A stretch of DNA of 64,000 nucleotides, from NCBI GenBank assembly GCA_022495995.1, contig JAFEMH010002558.1, forward strand, positions 62,001 through 126,000. The letters are read 5' to 3'. The translations under genes were made by a program, and so were the position numbers. This stretch comes from Adenophora triphylla var. japonica (lineage: Eukaryota; Streptophyta; Magnoliopsida; Asterales; Campanulaceae). The notes beneath the pieces were generated by a model. The model did no database searches and had not been told where the DNA came from. It saw only the letters and a program-made list of their open reading frames with translations. This document shows, in pieces, positions 36,272 through 47,640 of this stretch (position 1 is its first letter; every line of letters starts with the position of its first letter).

Positions 36272-36339
36272 CCTCAGGACCCAAAGAATAATGGGGACCT
36301 CATTTTAAATGTTTATCTTTCAGGTCCTCTGCTTAAAGG

Positions 36340-39300
36340 TTGGTCACTCCAAGGATAATGAATGGTATCTTGACAGTGGCTGCTCAAGACATATGACTGG
36401 AGATAGATCATTACTATAAGATGTCATTGAAGCAAGTGGTACATTTGTAACCTTTGGTGACAACAACAAAGGCAAAACCATTGGGTATGGTATCATAAGG
36501 AGAGGAAACCTAACCATTGAGAAGGTTTCTCTTCTTGAAGGACTCAAGCACAACCTCCTTTCATGTTCTCAATTCTGTGACAAAGGAATGCATTGCAATT
36601 TCACTTCCTCAAATTTCAAGTATCATGCAAAGATTGGAAGGGAAAAATTCGTTCGTGGTTTACCCAAAGTGGCTGACCACCATCCATAGAAATGCAGTGC
36701 ATGTCAACTTGGTAAACAAACCACGTCGTCTTTCACCATCAAGACCGCGCCCTCAACTGCAAGATGTTTACAACTGCCTCACATTGATTTGTATGGACCC
36801 GTCACCACTGCCAGCATTGGAGGAAATAGATACACTTTAGTGGTGGTTGATGATTATTCAAGATATAAGTGGGTTGAGATGTTGATCACCAAGGATGATT
36901 GCTATGAAATTCTAACCTCACTCTTTAGACTGCTCCAAACACAAAAAGAAGATGACATCGTTAGTGTGAGATCAAATAATGGAACAGAATTCAAAAACAA
37001 CGTTATTGCTCAGTATTGTGATGACCATGGGATTGATCACAATTTTTTACGCATTGGTGTTCCACAACAAAATGGGGTTGTGGAAAGAAAGAACAGGACG
37101 TCGATTGAGGCCGGAAAGACTATGATTTCTGAAGCGAAGCTACCTCAGTATTTTTGGGCTAAAGCAATCAACACAGCATGTTTCACTCAGAATCGCTCCC
37201 TCATCAACAAGACCTATAACAAAACACCATATGAGCTTTAGAGAGGAAGAAGCCCCAACATTGCATTCTTCAAAATCTTTGGCTGCAAATGTTTTATACT
37301 CTACAACGGAAGAGAAAACAGAGGTAAATTTGGATCTAAAGCCGATGAAGGTATTTTTGTTGGGTATGCTAAACATTCTAAAGCTTTTCATGTTTTCAAC
37401 AAAACTAGTTTAAAAATAGTAGAATCTGTACATGTCACTTTTGATGAACATTCTCTCCTTGAGCCACATTTGGCTCCAAATGTTGCTGATGATTTTGTTG
37501 AGAATACTGAAACAGGTGAAACATCTAAACCCGCACATGAACCTCAACCGCAAAATCCAGCACCCTCAACAGAATTTCCCTCAAACCGCAATTATCAAAC
37601 CGCACCTGAAGTTCCTACTCCATATGCAACCGCATGGGAAGATGTTGAGAATTCACCCATCCAGCTTATTGAACCTCTTCATCAAATAACTTTCCATGAA
37701 TTCGTTGAAGGATCAAACGATGTTCCAATTGAAGATCTTCAGCAAATCTCAGTCCAACCAGACTTACCCCCCGAGGTTTGTGAAGTCAGCAGTCACCCTC
37801 TCACAAATGTGATTGGTGATTTGTTTTCCGGTGTTCAAACAAGGAGATCAAACTATGATGAGCATACGTCCTTGTTATCTCAAATTGAACCCAAGAAAGT
37901 TGAGGAAGCACTCCAAGTTTCCAGTTGGGTCGTTGCTATGCAAGAAGAACTCAACCAGTTTGAAAGATGCAAGGTTTGGACATTAGTGCCTAGACCTCAT
38001 GATCAAGGAGTGATAGGAACTAAGTGGGTGTTTAGGAACAAGATTTATGAGAATGGAAGCATCACTAGGAACAAAGCAGGGTTGGTTGCACAAGGATGTA
38101 GGCAAGAAGAAGGAATTGACTACGACAAAACTTTTGCTCCAATTGCAAGATTGGAAGCAATCAGAATCTTCTTGGCCTACGCCTCTTTCAAGCGTTTCAA
38201 GTTATATCAAATGGACGTAAAGAATGCCTTTCTCAACGGTGAACTTCAAGAAACCTTGTACGTTGCTCAACCTCCTGCTTTTGAAGACTCTAAATTTCCC
38301 AATCATGTGTACAAACTCCAAAAGGCTTTGTATGGACTCAAACAAGCTCCAATGGCATGTTATGAGACTCAATCTAAATTTTTACTAGAAAAAGGCTTTA
38401 AACATGGTAAAATCGATACAACTCTTTTTATTGCTAAATATAATGATCATTCATTACTTGTTCAAATTTATGTTGATAATATTATTTTTGGCTCTACTAA
38501 TGAGTTACTTTGTAAGCATTTTGAAAATCTAATGAAAAGCAAGTTTGAAATGAGCATGATGGGAGAATTGACATTCTTCCTCGGGCTTCAAAGCAAACAA
38601 TACAAAGAAGAAATCTTCCTCAGCTAAGCCAAATACAGAAAGGAGTTGATAAAGAAGTTTGGACTAAAAAATGCAATGCATACGATACTCCGATGGCCAC
38701 CGACAATAAACTAGACAAAGATCTAAAAGGTAAGAAGGTTGATCAAACCTTATATCGAGGTATGATTGGCTCATTACTTATTTAACTACTAGTAGGCCAG
38801 ATATCATGTTTAGTGTTTGTGTATGTGCACGCTATCAAGTCGATCCTAGAGAAGCACACTTGATGCAGTCAAGCGTATAATCCGCTATCTTTCTGGAACT
38901 ACTAACCTTGGACTTTGGTATTCCAAAGATTTGAATTTCGATCTCGTAGGTTATTCAGATGCAGATTATGCAGCTTACACTATTGAAAGAAAGAGCACTA
39001 GTGATACTTGTCATTTCCTTGGGAATAGACTAGTTGCTTGGGCCAGCAAGAAGCAAGCCTCAGTTTCAGTGTCAGCTGCGAGAGGTGAATATTTTGCAGT
39101 TGGAAGTTGTTGCTGCCAAATACTTTGGATGAAGCAACAGTTGGCAGACTATGGAATTAATGAAGGAAATTGTCCAATCATGTGTGACAACACATCAATA
39201 ATTTCAGTCTCCAACAACCCTGTAATGCACTCAAAGATCAAGCACATAGACATCAAGTATCATTTCTTCAAAGGCCATGTGGAAAAGGTGAATATCCATC

Positions 39301-39410
39301 TAGAGTATCTGGGGACAGATAACCAGATTGCTGATATCCTCACCAAAGCTCTTGACTCCAAGAGGTTTTCTTTCCTCAGAGGAGAAATGGGTATGCTTGA
39401 ACTTAAATAA
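36340..39410 (+). pseudogene. Copia-B pol
   Basis: Protease: WYLDSGCSRHMTG at about 36363, then a stop at 36418. Integrase: HIDLYGP, VVVDDYSRYKWVEML, RSNNGTEF (the second catalytic Asp is Asn) and QQNGVVERKNRT. Reverse transcriptase: [43 protein letters not shown] and IYVDNI, where the catalytic YVDD has become YVDN. A stop at 38625 and a damaged stretch (38626-38930) precede RNase H (YSDADYA, CDNTSIISV, IADILTKALDSKRF), ending at 39410. Several changes (GAT to AAT) look like C-to-T deamination on the opposite strand. Certainly inactive. Confidence 0.92.
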
Positions 39411-40156
39411 GTCCATATTTTTATTATTAACTTGTGTGTTGAGTATGTGAATTTTAGGTTGAAATTCCTGTTGAGGTTTCAAACCTCACCCTTGTTGAAA
39501 CCGCGTGGACAAACCGCATGAGGTAAACCGCATGCAACTTCTAACCGCATGCAGTTTCTAAACCGCCTATATTTTCAAAACCGCATGCAGTTTTAAAACC
39601 GCTTAATCAAAACCGCGTTTCAACACATATAATATTTTTCAATGTTTTTCACTTTCTAAACTTTAAAGAAGCTTCAATTAGGTTTAATATTTTTATCCTT
39701 ATTACAAAATAAAAAAAAAAAACTGTTCATTTTCCATTTTTTTTGCATGACGGCCACGTGGACCTCAGGTATGTTTTCCTTATTTTATTTTTGGTCTTTA
39801 TTTTGACATAAGGGTATCTTAGCAAATATTTTCCCACGTATTTTCAAAATTTAAATGCATTTAATGGCATTTAATGCAAAATGAATATTTGCATTAAAAA
39901 GCCTCTTGTCAACTGTCATAGGGGTCTGTGTAGAAGCAGAAAGGGTGTTTCATGGTGGGAGTGTGTGCATGTGGTACACTTAGTGGGAAGTGGAAACATC
40001 ATATGCTATCTGTACTCCACCCATAACCACCTATATATATCCATTCCTATGCTACAATTGACCCTTTACCTGTAATCTCTCTGCAAACTGTACTTTCAGT
40101 TTTCTCAACCACTCTCTCTCTCTAAAAACCCTCATTTTCAAACCTTAAAATCATAA
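39411..40156 (+). repeat. Copia-B inter-ORF region with AACCGC motif cluster
   Basis: Between 39498 and 39620 the motif AAACCGCATG or AAACCGC occurs about nine times. The rest is AT-rich. 40034-40130 looks like a promoter/leader (CTATATATATCC, then CT-rich) for the following ORF. Confidence 0.85.
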
Positions 40157-42077
40157 ATGACTTCTAAAAGACAAAGAGCATCTGCAGTTCCTAGATCCCC
40201 CAAGAAACCAGTCAATGACATGGTACAAATCTCTAACTCTAAACTCTTAATTTCTTCAAAATAGCCATTGATGAACTGTAAGAAACTGTTCATATTCTTC
40301 AAAATTATTTTGGATGATTTTGATCTTGTTTCTTGCTCAAGTTTATTTGATGATCTAAACTTGTTTTGGCTACCGATTTTGTCAATTTCAGTTTTCAATT
40401 TTCGAAAACCCATTTTTGTTTTTCTTGATTTCTTGGTGATTCTGGGCAATGGTTGAACTTTTAATGTTATATTGTTATTCCCTTTCCCAATGTGATCATT
40501 TTGACATATTATTTGTCAATTTTGGTTAGGTTTTTGAATGTCTCTGTTTTTCACGTTCATACTATTCTTCGTGTTCTTCATGAAGTTCATATGCTTTTCT
40601 AAAAATTTCTTAGGTTTTGGATTTCATAATTTTTAATAGTGTTTTCCATACTTAGAAAATATTTTGAAAAATTTTGGATTTGATTTTGCATCTGACCCTC
40701 ATTTTTCAAACCGCATGCTTAGGTCTAACCGCCAATTCTAAACCGCAAGTTAAAACTGCATGTTCACTTGAAGTTAAACCGCATGTTGGAAACCGCATGC
40801 ATACTTTCTTCAAAAACCACATGTTGTCTTTGCTTGTGTGAAACCGCTTATACTTTAAAACCGCATGCTATTTGTTTCTTTCATTTTGTTTTCTTGAGAT
40901 TTTACTTAGTATATACTCCCTCCGTCCCATAACAAGCGACGCAGTTACTGTTCCGCATGGTAATTAAGAAAAAAGTGAAAAGGTTGATGTGTTGTGAGTG
41001 TAGATAGTTGAGTAGGAAAGAGAATGAGTGGAGAGAATAGTAAATTATAATGGTGTTGTGAGTATTATAATAATGTAGGAGAGAGAATGAGTGGAGGAAA
41101 TAGTAAAGATTCTTTTCCAGTTTAGGAAGTGTGACTTATCAGTGGGATGCCCAAAATGGCAAAGTGTGTCGCTTGTTATGGGACGGAGGGAGTAGGCTGG
41201 AAACCATGACCTTCCCCAACAGGCATTTATTGGAAGTGTGGGATAATTTTGGATTACAATGCCACGTTCTAGTAATTTTATTCTCAAATCTTTATGTTTA
41301 TTTCTTTTTCCTTGTATTCATAATTCACTTGGGGTTTGAAGTATTTCACTTCTCAAACCGCACCATTGCTGAACCGCATGGGTGCTCAAACCGCTTGTGA
41401 ACTGTGAATCCATAAATGGATCTAACTTAAATGTTTTATTTTGTAGGATCCTAACACCTTCCTACCAGGGTGGGAAATTGATGAAGCTGAGCTAAGGCAT
41501 GATGCCCTTGGAAAGGAGTTGATTAGGAAGATGAAGGCATCTGGAATCCTTCCCCTCTTTACAAAGAAGCAGACCTTCATCATCCCCTCCATCGTGGATC
41601 AATTCTATTCTGATGCCAAGCTTGGAGTTAGAATCTTAGAAGATGGATAAAAGGTTTCCTGCCTCACTGCCAATGTGGAAGGACTAGAAGTTTCTATCGA
41701 TTATATTGACATAAGGAGCACCTTAAACTTTAGAGTTCCTTATTCCCCATAATCAGTTGACCAAGACATTCAAGATGCCATTGCATCCACAACTGCTGGA
41801 GTTCAAACCTTGGTTGGGAATTACAAGAAGATCCCCAGAAAAGCTTTTGGTGAGCTGATGAGCCACCTGTGCTTCCTGGTGGGAAAATCCATATGTGGCA
41901 AGACTGGCAATCACAACAACTTTACATCCCAACAATGGATGTATTGTTCTGCCGTATACAGTGAGATCAAGCATCATTGGCCCATGATTTTTTTCAGAGA
42001 ACTCTGTGATAGTGTGAATACCTTCCGGTCTAAGGAAAAGGGAGTTGAACAGAGATGGAGGCCCTTCTGCAGACTTT
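40157..42077 (+). pseudogene. Copia-B second ORF, intron-containing, 3'-truncated
   Basis: Exon 1 (40157-40222) encodes MTSKRQRASAVPRSPKKPVN, basic and nuclear-signal-like. GACATG is followed by GTACAAAT, and the intron runs to TTTTGTAG at 41446. Exon 2 resumes in phase with DPNTFLPGWEIDEAELRHDA and continues LIRKMKASGILPLFTKKQTF and AFGELMSHLCFLVGKSICG, related to the Sirevirus post-pol 'plant transposon protein'. In-frame stops occur at about 41648 and 41751. The Gypsy-2 LTR cuts the ORF at 42078 after RWRPFCRLL. The intron (1224 bp) contains a MITE and two AACCGC clusters (40710-40868, 41356-41397). Confidence 0.7.
40916..41192. mobile_element. Stowaway-type MITE (277 bp)
   Basis: Termini CTCCCTCCGTCCCATAACAA and its inverse, flanked by TA on both sides (40914-40915, 41193-41194). 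The internal sequence resembles the MITE at 5010-5283 (both share GGAGAGAATGAGTGGAGG). It sits in the intron of Copia-B ORF2. Confidence 0.93.
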
Positions 42078-43488
42078 TGTAAGTACGCCAATCCAATTCG
42101 CTACCCTTTTAGGTGCATTTTAATACGATAAAATTGCATTAAGGGGCATTTTGGTAAATTTCCGGTCTATTCCGAGACTTCTGGAAACATTCCATAAGTT
42201 TCTTATGAAGGAAGTACCTTTTGGTGCTTTGCTCGTGCTAAAGGACCTGCCGGGAATAAACCTTTTTGGACCTTTTGGGTATTATCCCTGAATATTCCAG
42301 AAACTGGTTTTGGCGCCAAAAGCAGTTGGTGACACCTTGTGTCACGCGATAAGTCGAGGCTTGGAAAATGGTTACAGAAGGTCGTCTGACACACTGTGAC
42401 CATCAACTGCAGCCTATAAATAAGACCCTACCCCTCTTAGAAATGGATCCCAACTTCACATACTATTACTCTGCCAAAATAACAGCATAACACACACACT
42501 AAACACACACCTCTCTCTCTATCATCCTAATCCACCTCCAATTTCCCCCAATTCAACCCACTTCCTCCATCACCTCTTAGATCTACCATCAACCAATCCT
42601 CTCAAGCTCACCAAGACCAGAATCAGTTGTTGAAGAATTCTATACCTAACTTGGTAAAGAATTCGTGGAATCAACAAGGGTAACACCCTCAATTCCCCTC
42701 TCTCACTCTCTCCTACTTTGCTACTTTGATAATTCCATCATTCTATCTTCCTTGGATTCAGTAATCAGACTCTATCCATCTTGATTACTGAATCCCAATT
42801 GCAATCTCTCTGTTTAACATAGTTGATTTGTATAATTGGATGCTCTTGGTTTGATTATTGTGGAAGTTGGTGTTTAGATCCCAAGGGGGTATGGATCTAT
42901 CCATATCCACACTCCCTGGGTTGAATTGTTGTTAATTTGTCCATTCCGAAGTTAATCTGGAAGTATAGTTATATCTATGTTGGTTGTTTGTTCTTCTGTG
43001 TTCAAGCTGTGAGGTATCTGCATACGGACGTCTTGTGTCACGCAACACATCGTGTTTGGTTGATCCTGTGTCACGCGACACATTCAGCCATGCATGTCAT
43101 GTGTCACGCAACACTCTATGTCTGTTTGCAGGGACCATTTTCCTCTTGTAATCTGTTCTGATCTGTGCATATGGGATGTGGCCTCCCCGAATAAATGGTT
43201 CACAAGTTGTAAGTTCCAAGTTCAAATCAATAAAATTCATGTTTACCACATTTGTTCATTATCAATGTTTGCACGCGTTTATGGATTACTTGGATGTTTA
43301 GTTAGAAAGACTCGTCCACGGACGAGGCGTGTTGGGTGAACTCTCGGTTCTTCCCAACACGTAACCTGACCCCTGACCCATTTTCTCTCAAAGGTTTTTC
43401 AAAGTGTACCTCTAAAACATGGCATGGCGACTCCTTTTCTTTTTTTTTTAATCATCGAAATCCAAAATTTCGGGCGAGCGCACATTCA
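42078..43488 (+). repeat. Gypsy-2 5' LTR (1411 bp) with promoter
   Basis: Begins TGTAAGTACG and ends GCACATTCA. TATA box 42415-42422. TGTCACGCGACA-type motifs at 42343, 43034, 43069 and 43100. Hairpin CGTGTTGGG...CCCAACACG at 43328-43361. A PBS-like TGGCGACTCC lies inside at about 43425. PBS TGGCGACTCCGCTGGGGAC follows at 43490-43508. Confidence 0.88.
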
Positions 43489-43508
43489 GTGGCGACTCCG
43501 CTGGGGAC

Positions 43509-44799
43509 AACACTTTTTGAAAACCTGTTTTTCAAAATTGAGAGGGTCAAGCTTTCATTCAATTAAACATCCAACATATCCATTTTTGTGAGCATCCTTG
43601 ATGATATTTTGTGGTACATGCGTTTTATTGCATTATGAGACTTGTGAGCCTTTTGTATGTCTTTTGTGGCCATCTTGTTGTGCTTTAGTTATTATGCTTT
43701 GTCCGTTGCCATGGAGAGGCAGGGGCTGATTTCATTATGCAGGGTTCTGGTTCAGTGACCACCCTGGTCGTGCGACATCTCTATCCCATGCTGTCCTGTG
43801 TCATGCGACAGGAATGGTCACTGAACATGTCTTCAGAAGCTGGTTTGAGGGCAGTCCCTTGAATCAAAATAGCTCAGTTGATTGTTGTATCCCTTATCCT
43901 CTGTGAGAGCGTGTGTGTTTTCTTTTTAAAAAATAATAATAAAATAAAAATTTTTGTTTTTCATAAATAAAAGATCATAGTCATCCGCACACTATCCCAC
44001 ATAGATTTAGAACCCTCGGGTGCGATTGACGGCATCGCAGACGGTGATGTATGTCGCCTACGCTTGAGCGCCTAATATCAAACCTATCCCCCTTGTGCGT
44101 TATAGGTGGGGCCACACTTAAAGCTTACCCAAGGTTGGTTTTTGATGCAACGTTTTAATCACATTAAAATTAATTGTTTTTGAAATTTACTATAGGTCCT
44201 TATACCTTCCCCAAAACCTCGCACCTTGGGGGCATGTTGCCAATGCAACATGGTTTCACGTGAGGACACGTCACTCTCGTGGCGTGTTCTAACAAGAGAT
44301 CATGCCGCATTGTCACCATGCACCGACGAGAGGTCATGCCGGATTTTTTCTTTGAAATTCTTCGAGAATACCCGTTATGCTGCCCAAATTTTCCCAGAAA
44401 TTTGGACAACCTCTCTGTCCCACATCGTGTTAGGTCTTGGTTAGGTATCATTACCTATTATTGATTTCAAATGCAAAGCATTTAGTGTGATTGAATGTTG
44501 CATCCCTAGGTTTCCCCAAGGTGTAGTTTGCATAAATAAAGGCTTATCCTTTCCCAACCATTTTTAGGATTTAAAATACCAATTTATACTTGAAGATAAA
44601 TAATTGTTTGCGCGAGTCCGTCCCTCTTTTCCTTTCCCTCTCCCGTATTTCCTCAAAATTTTCCTCCATTTATAAACCCGTATCTACCCCTGCAGCTACG
44701 GCGAGTTGGATCCGCTCATCTGTTCCGGGAGCTCGTTTGGTCCGTGTTGTTGAAGAAGTTCAAACAGTTTCGGGAGTTTCAGTCAGTTCAAGATCAGAT
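43509..44799 (+). other. Gypsy-2 long 5' leader
   Basis: No credible ORF. Contains motif copies (TCGTGCGACA and TGTGTCATGCGACA, about 43768-43812), the 90-nt block shared with Gypsy-1 (43985-44074), and ACGAGAGGTCATGCC-type units (about 44280-44345). Confidence 0.75.
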
Positions 44800-47640
44800 A
44801 TGGCTGGGAATGGTGATATGTTTGCTGCTCAGTCTGCTGGAGGTTCAGTTTCGATGGGTCAACCGGGTTTGAATGACATATCTACAGAAGAATTGAGAAT
44901 AACTTTAGAAGCTGCTTTGGCCAGGGAACGTGAAGCCCGCTTGTTGGCTCAAAACGCCAAGGCTAGAGAGGAGGAAGCCCACGCCCATTTCATCGAGGCC
45001 ATGAGAGCCAGGGGAATCGCGGTACTCCACCAAGAGGACGATTCTTACGAAGAAATCACCGAAGAGGGTAATAACGGGATCGGATCTAGCTCTCCTGTTT
45101 AATCTACTCATCACTCTGCACCTGCTCAATTCAACTACCATGATATGCCTCCTCCCGTAAGTTATGCTCCTCGCCCGGATCGGATGCCATCTCCGGAAAT
45201 AGCCATGAACACCCAAGGAAGGGTTCCTCTCCCAGTCTCTCAGACTCATAGTCAAGTTGCTCAACAGGGTTTCAACAAAAGCGGTGGCCAACCATCAAAC
45301 TTCTTCAATCTCACTTCCTCACCAGCTCCCAATGCCCAAGTGCCGCAAGCTCAGTACGGGTTCCAGTCCCAAGGAAACTATTCCCAATCCCAGTGCATCA
45401 TGTATCCAGATAGTTATCAGTATGTTCAGCTTAATCAGCAGCAATCCAACCAGTACTGTCTGTCAGGAAACCAGATTTGTCAGGACAGTATTCTGCAGTA
45501 TTCTCAGTCCCAGTTCCAGAGCAACTTCTCTCAGCCCGCAGTCTGTTCTCCTCTCACCCAGCATCTGTATGGTTCCACCCCATATTCAGCTCCTTGCATC
45601 AGTATCGGATTTTCTACCCATGGTCAATTTGGAGGTCAATCAGTGCAGTTTGGTCCACAGAATCCAAGTGTTCAGTTTAATGGGTACAACATATACGGGA
45701 ATAGGATTCCCAGCTTAGTTAGTCTATTGGACAGCAATATCAGCATTCCCAGTATTTTCGGTCTTCCTTCGTCTGCCTTGCCCATCAGATGTGCTTCAGA
45801 ATTTCCTGTGCCGTCTTCGACTGTGGCTCCTGCTATTCCCCAAATTCCGGGTTTGACTCCGGAAGTGACAGCATTATTGAAGCAGATGCAAGAATTTCCT
45901 GTGCCGTCTTCGACTGTGGTTCCTGCTATTCCCCTAATTCCGGGTTTGACTCCGGAAGTGACAGCATTATTGAAGCAGATGCAACAGCAAATCGATAGAT
46001 TGACTGTGGGTTCCAGTGGCCTCAAGGTGGTTGACCCGACTCAATTAACACCTCTTCCCCATAAGTTCAAGATGCCAAAGATGGATTTTGATGGCACAGC
46101 CTGCCCAAAGACTCATGTGGACACCTATGTCATGACGATGGGCGCGATGGGTTACACACCGGAGTTTATGGCTTCTAATTTTCATCTGACTTTGAAAGGT
46201 CCAGCGCTCACTTGGTTTTTGGCCCTCAAGCAAGAATGTCGCTCCACCTGGAGCCAGATCACCGAAACTTTTTTGGAGAAATATAGAGGAAACCTAGAGT
46301 GGCGTACTACCCGAGACGATCTAGTGGGCACCATTCAGAAAAATGATGAGTCGATCACAGAATTCTACAAGAGATGGAATGCCAAACTTAATGAGCTTTC
46401 GGAACCAATCCCCCTTCAAGATCAGAAAGATATTTTCCTATCATGTGTCAAACCTGTGTTAAGAGAGGCCATTAGAAAGGGTTGGTATCCAGATTTACGA
46501 GAAATGGTCGGAATGGGCGCTCGGAGCGAGAACAGGCTTTTTAACCAAACCCCGGGTATGAATGTTGGTGGTAGTAGCGGAAGTGGAGGATTACGATACC
46601 GGGCACCTAACCCAGTTTCTGCAATGGCACCCAAAGGAAGAGAAGTGGTTAAGGACAGCAGCGTCAATAACCTGCAAGGAGGAGGTAATAATGGGCATAA
46701 TGGAGGAAGATTCCAGCTGAAGCAGCAACGAAAGTTTGATGACTTGGGAATGACCACGGAAGAGGTTTACAACGAATTGCTCAGGACCGGTATGATCAAG
46801 CCCTTGGACAACTACAGTCCTCTTATCCTAATCTCAATCTCGACTGAAAATATTGCTGGTTCCATCAGTACCCGGGACACACCACCAATGCTTGCTTCAC
46901 ACTCAAGAAGATTATCCAAGGCCTTGTGGATGAAAAGAAGATCGAAAAGTCCCCTCGTCCTAACGTCGTCAACAACCCTCTGCCCAGCAACAATGTGAAC
47001 CTCATCGATTTTGGTCAAGATTATTTCGTGAATGTAATAGAGTTTGGGGAGTCTGTACATGGAAAAGCTAGTGGTGATTATAATAAAGTCATGACTGATG
47101 TAAATCCTTATTTCAATGAAATGAAAGACAACTTTTGCTACGTCTTGTATCTTAATGATTTGTATGATTTAAATAATGCTGCTGATTATGATGAATATGA
47201 AGAGCATTTGGTTGTCAACGCTATTTCTTTCGTAGTTCCCAGAGAGTCCCCCATCTCTTTGGAGGAGCTCAGGATAGCAGCTAACTTGGAAGAGCCTTTG
47301 TCCGTGAATGAGATAAGACAGGCAACGTGGCCATACATCACTCGCCCTGCTCTGCTTACATTAGCTGAACTCAAAGAGGCTAGCCAAAATTTTGTGGTTG
47401 AGAATGATCAAGAAGTTAATTTGTTGACACAGTCGGGAATAATGTTGGGAATGGATAGTGCTGATCCATCCGGGAAAGGCAAAGGAGTTGCGGCTTCGAA
47501 TCCCCAAGCTTCTCGGGATCCTTACAGATCAGCCTGAAAGGAAGAAGTCTAGAAGGACCCAATTTTGACGCAGTTGAAGAGAACCCAAGCTGATATCTCT
47601 TTATGGTCTCTGCTTACATCTTCTTACCCCCACAAGCTAA
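44800..47640 (+). pseudogene. Gypsy-2 gag
   Basis: Starts at ATG 44800 (MAGNGDMFAAQSAGGSVSMG). A helical segment AREREARLLAQNAKAREEEA matches Gypsy-1 ALEASRAREEAG. An in-frame TAA at 45100 precedes a Gln/Ser/Pro-rich region. A perfect-phase 93-bp tandem duplication (45798-45890, 45891-45983) repeats FPVPSSTVAPAIPQIPGLTP and the following EVTALLKQMQ. The capsid core has FKMPKMDFDGTACPKTHVDT, LTWFLALKQE and ITEFYKRWNAKLNELSE. A frameshift near 46820 destroys the zinc-like motif. Later stops at 47535, 47549 and 47646. Typical Tat gag. Confidence 0.88.

Larger units (their letters stand above)
25471..42077 (+). mobile_element. Copia-B: older Sirevirus-like copia element, interrupted
   Basis: It has a truncated 5' LTR, a Met-tRNA PBS, gag, protease, integrase, RT, RNase H and an intron-containing second ORF. 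Gypsy-1 splits it at 27375/35603 (ATCAC duplication), and the Gypsy-2 LTR interrupts the second ORF at 42078, so its 3' LTR is not in the window. It has many stops and frameshifts, and mutated catalytic residues in both integrase (RSNNGTEF) and RT (YVDN). This marks it as much older than Copia-A. An AACCGC motif is repeated throughout. Confidence 0.85.
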
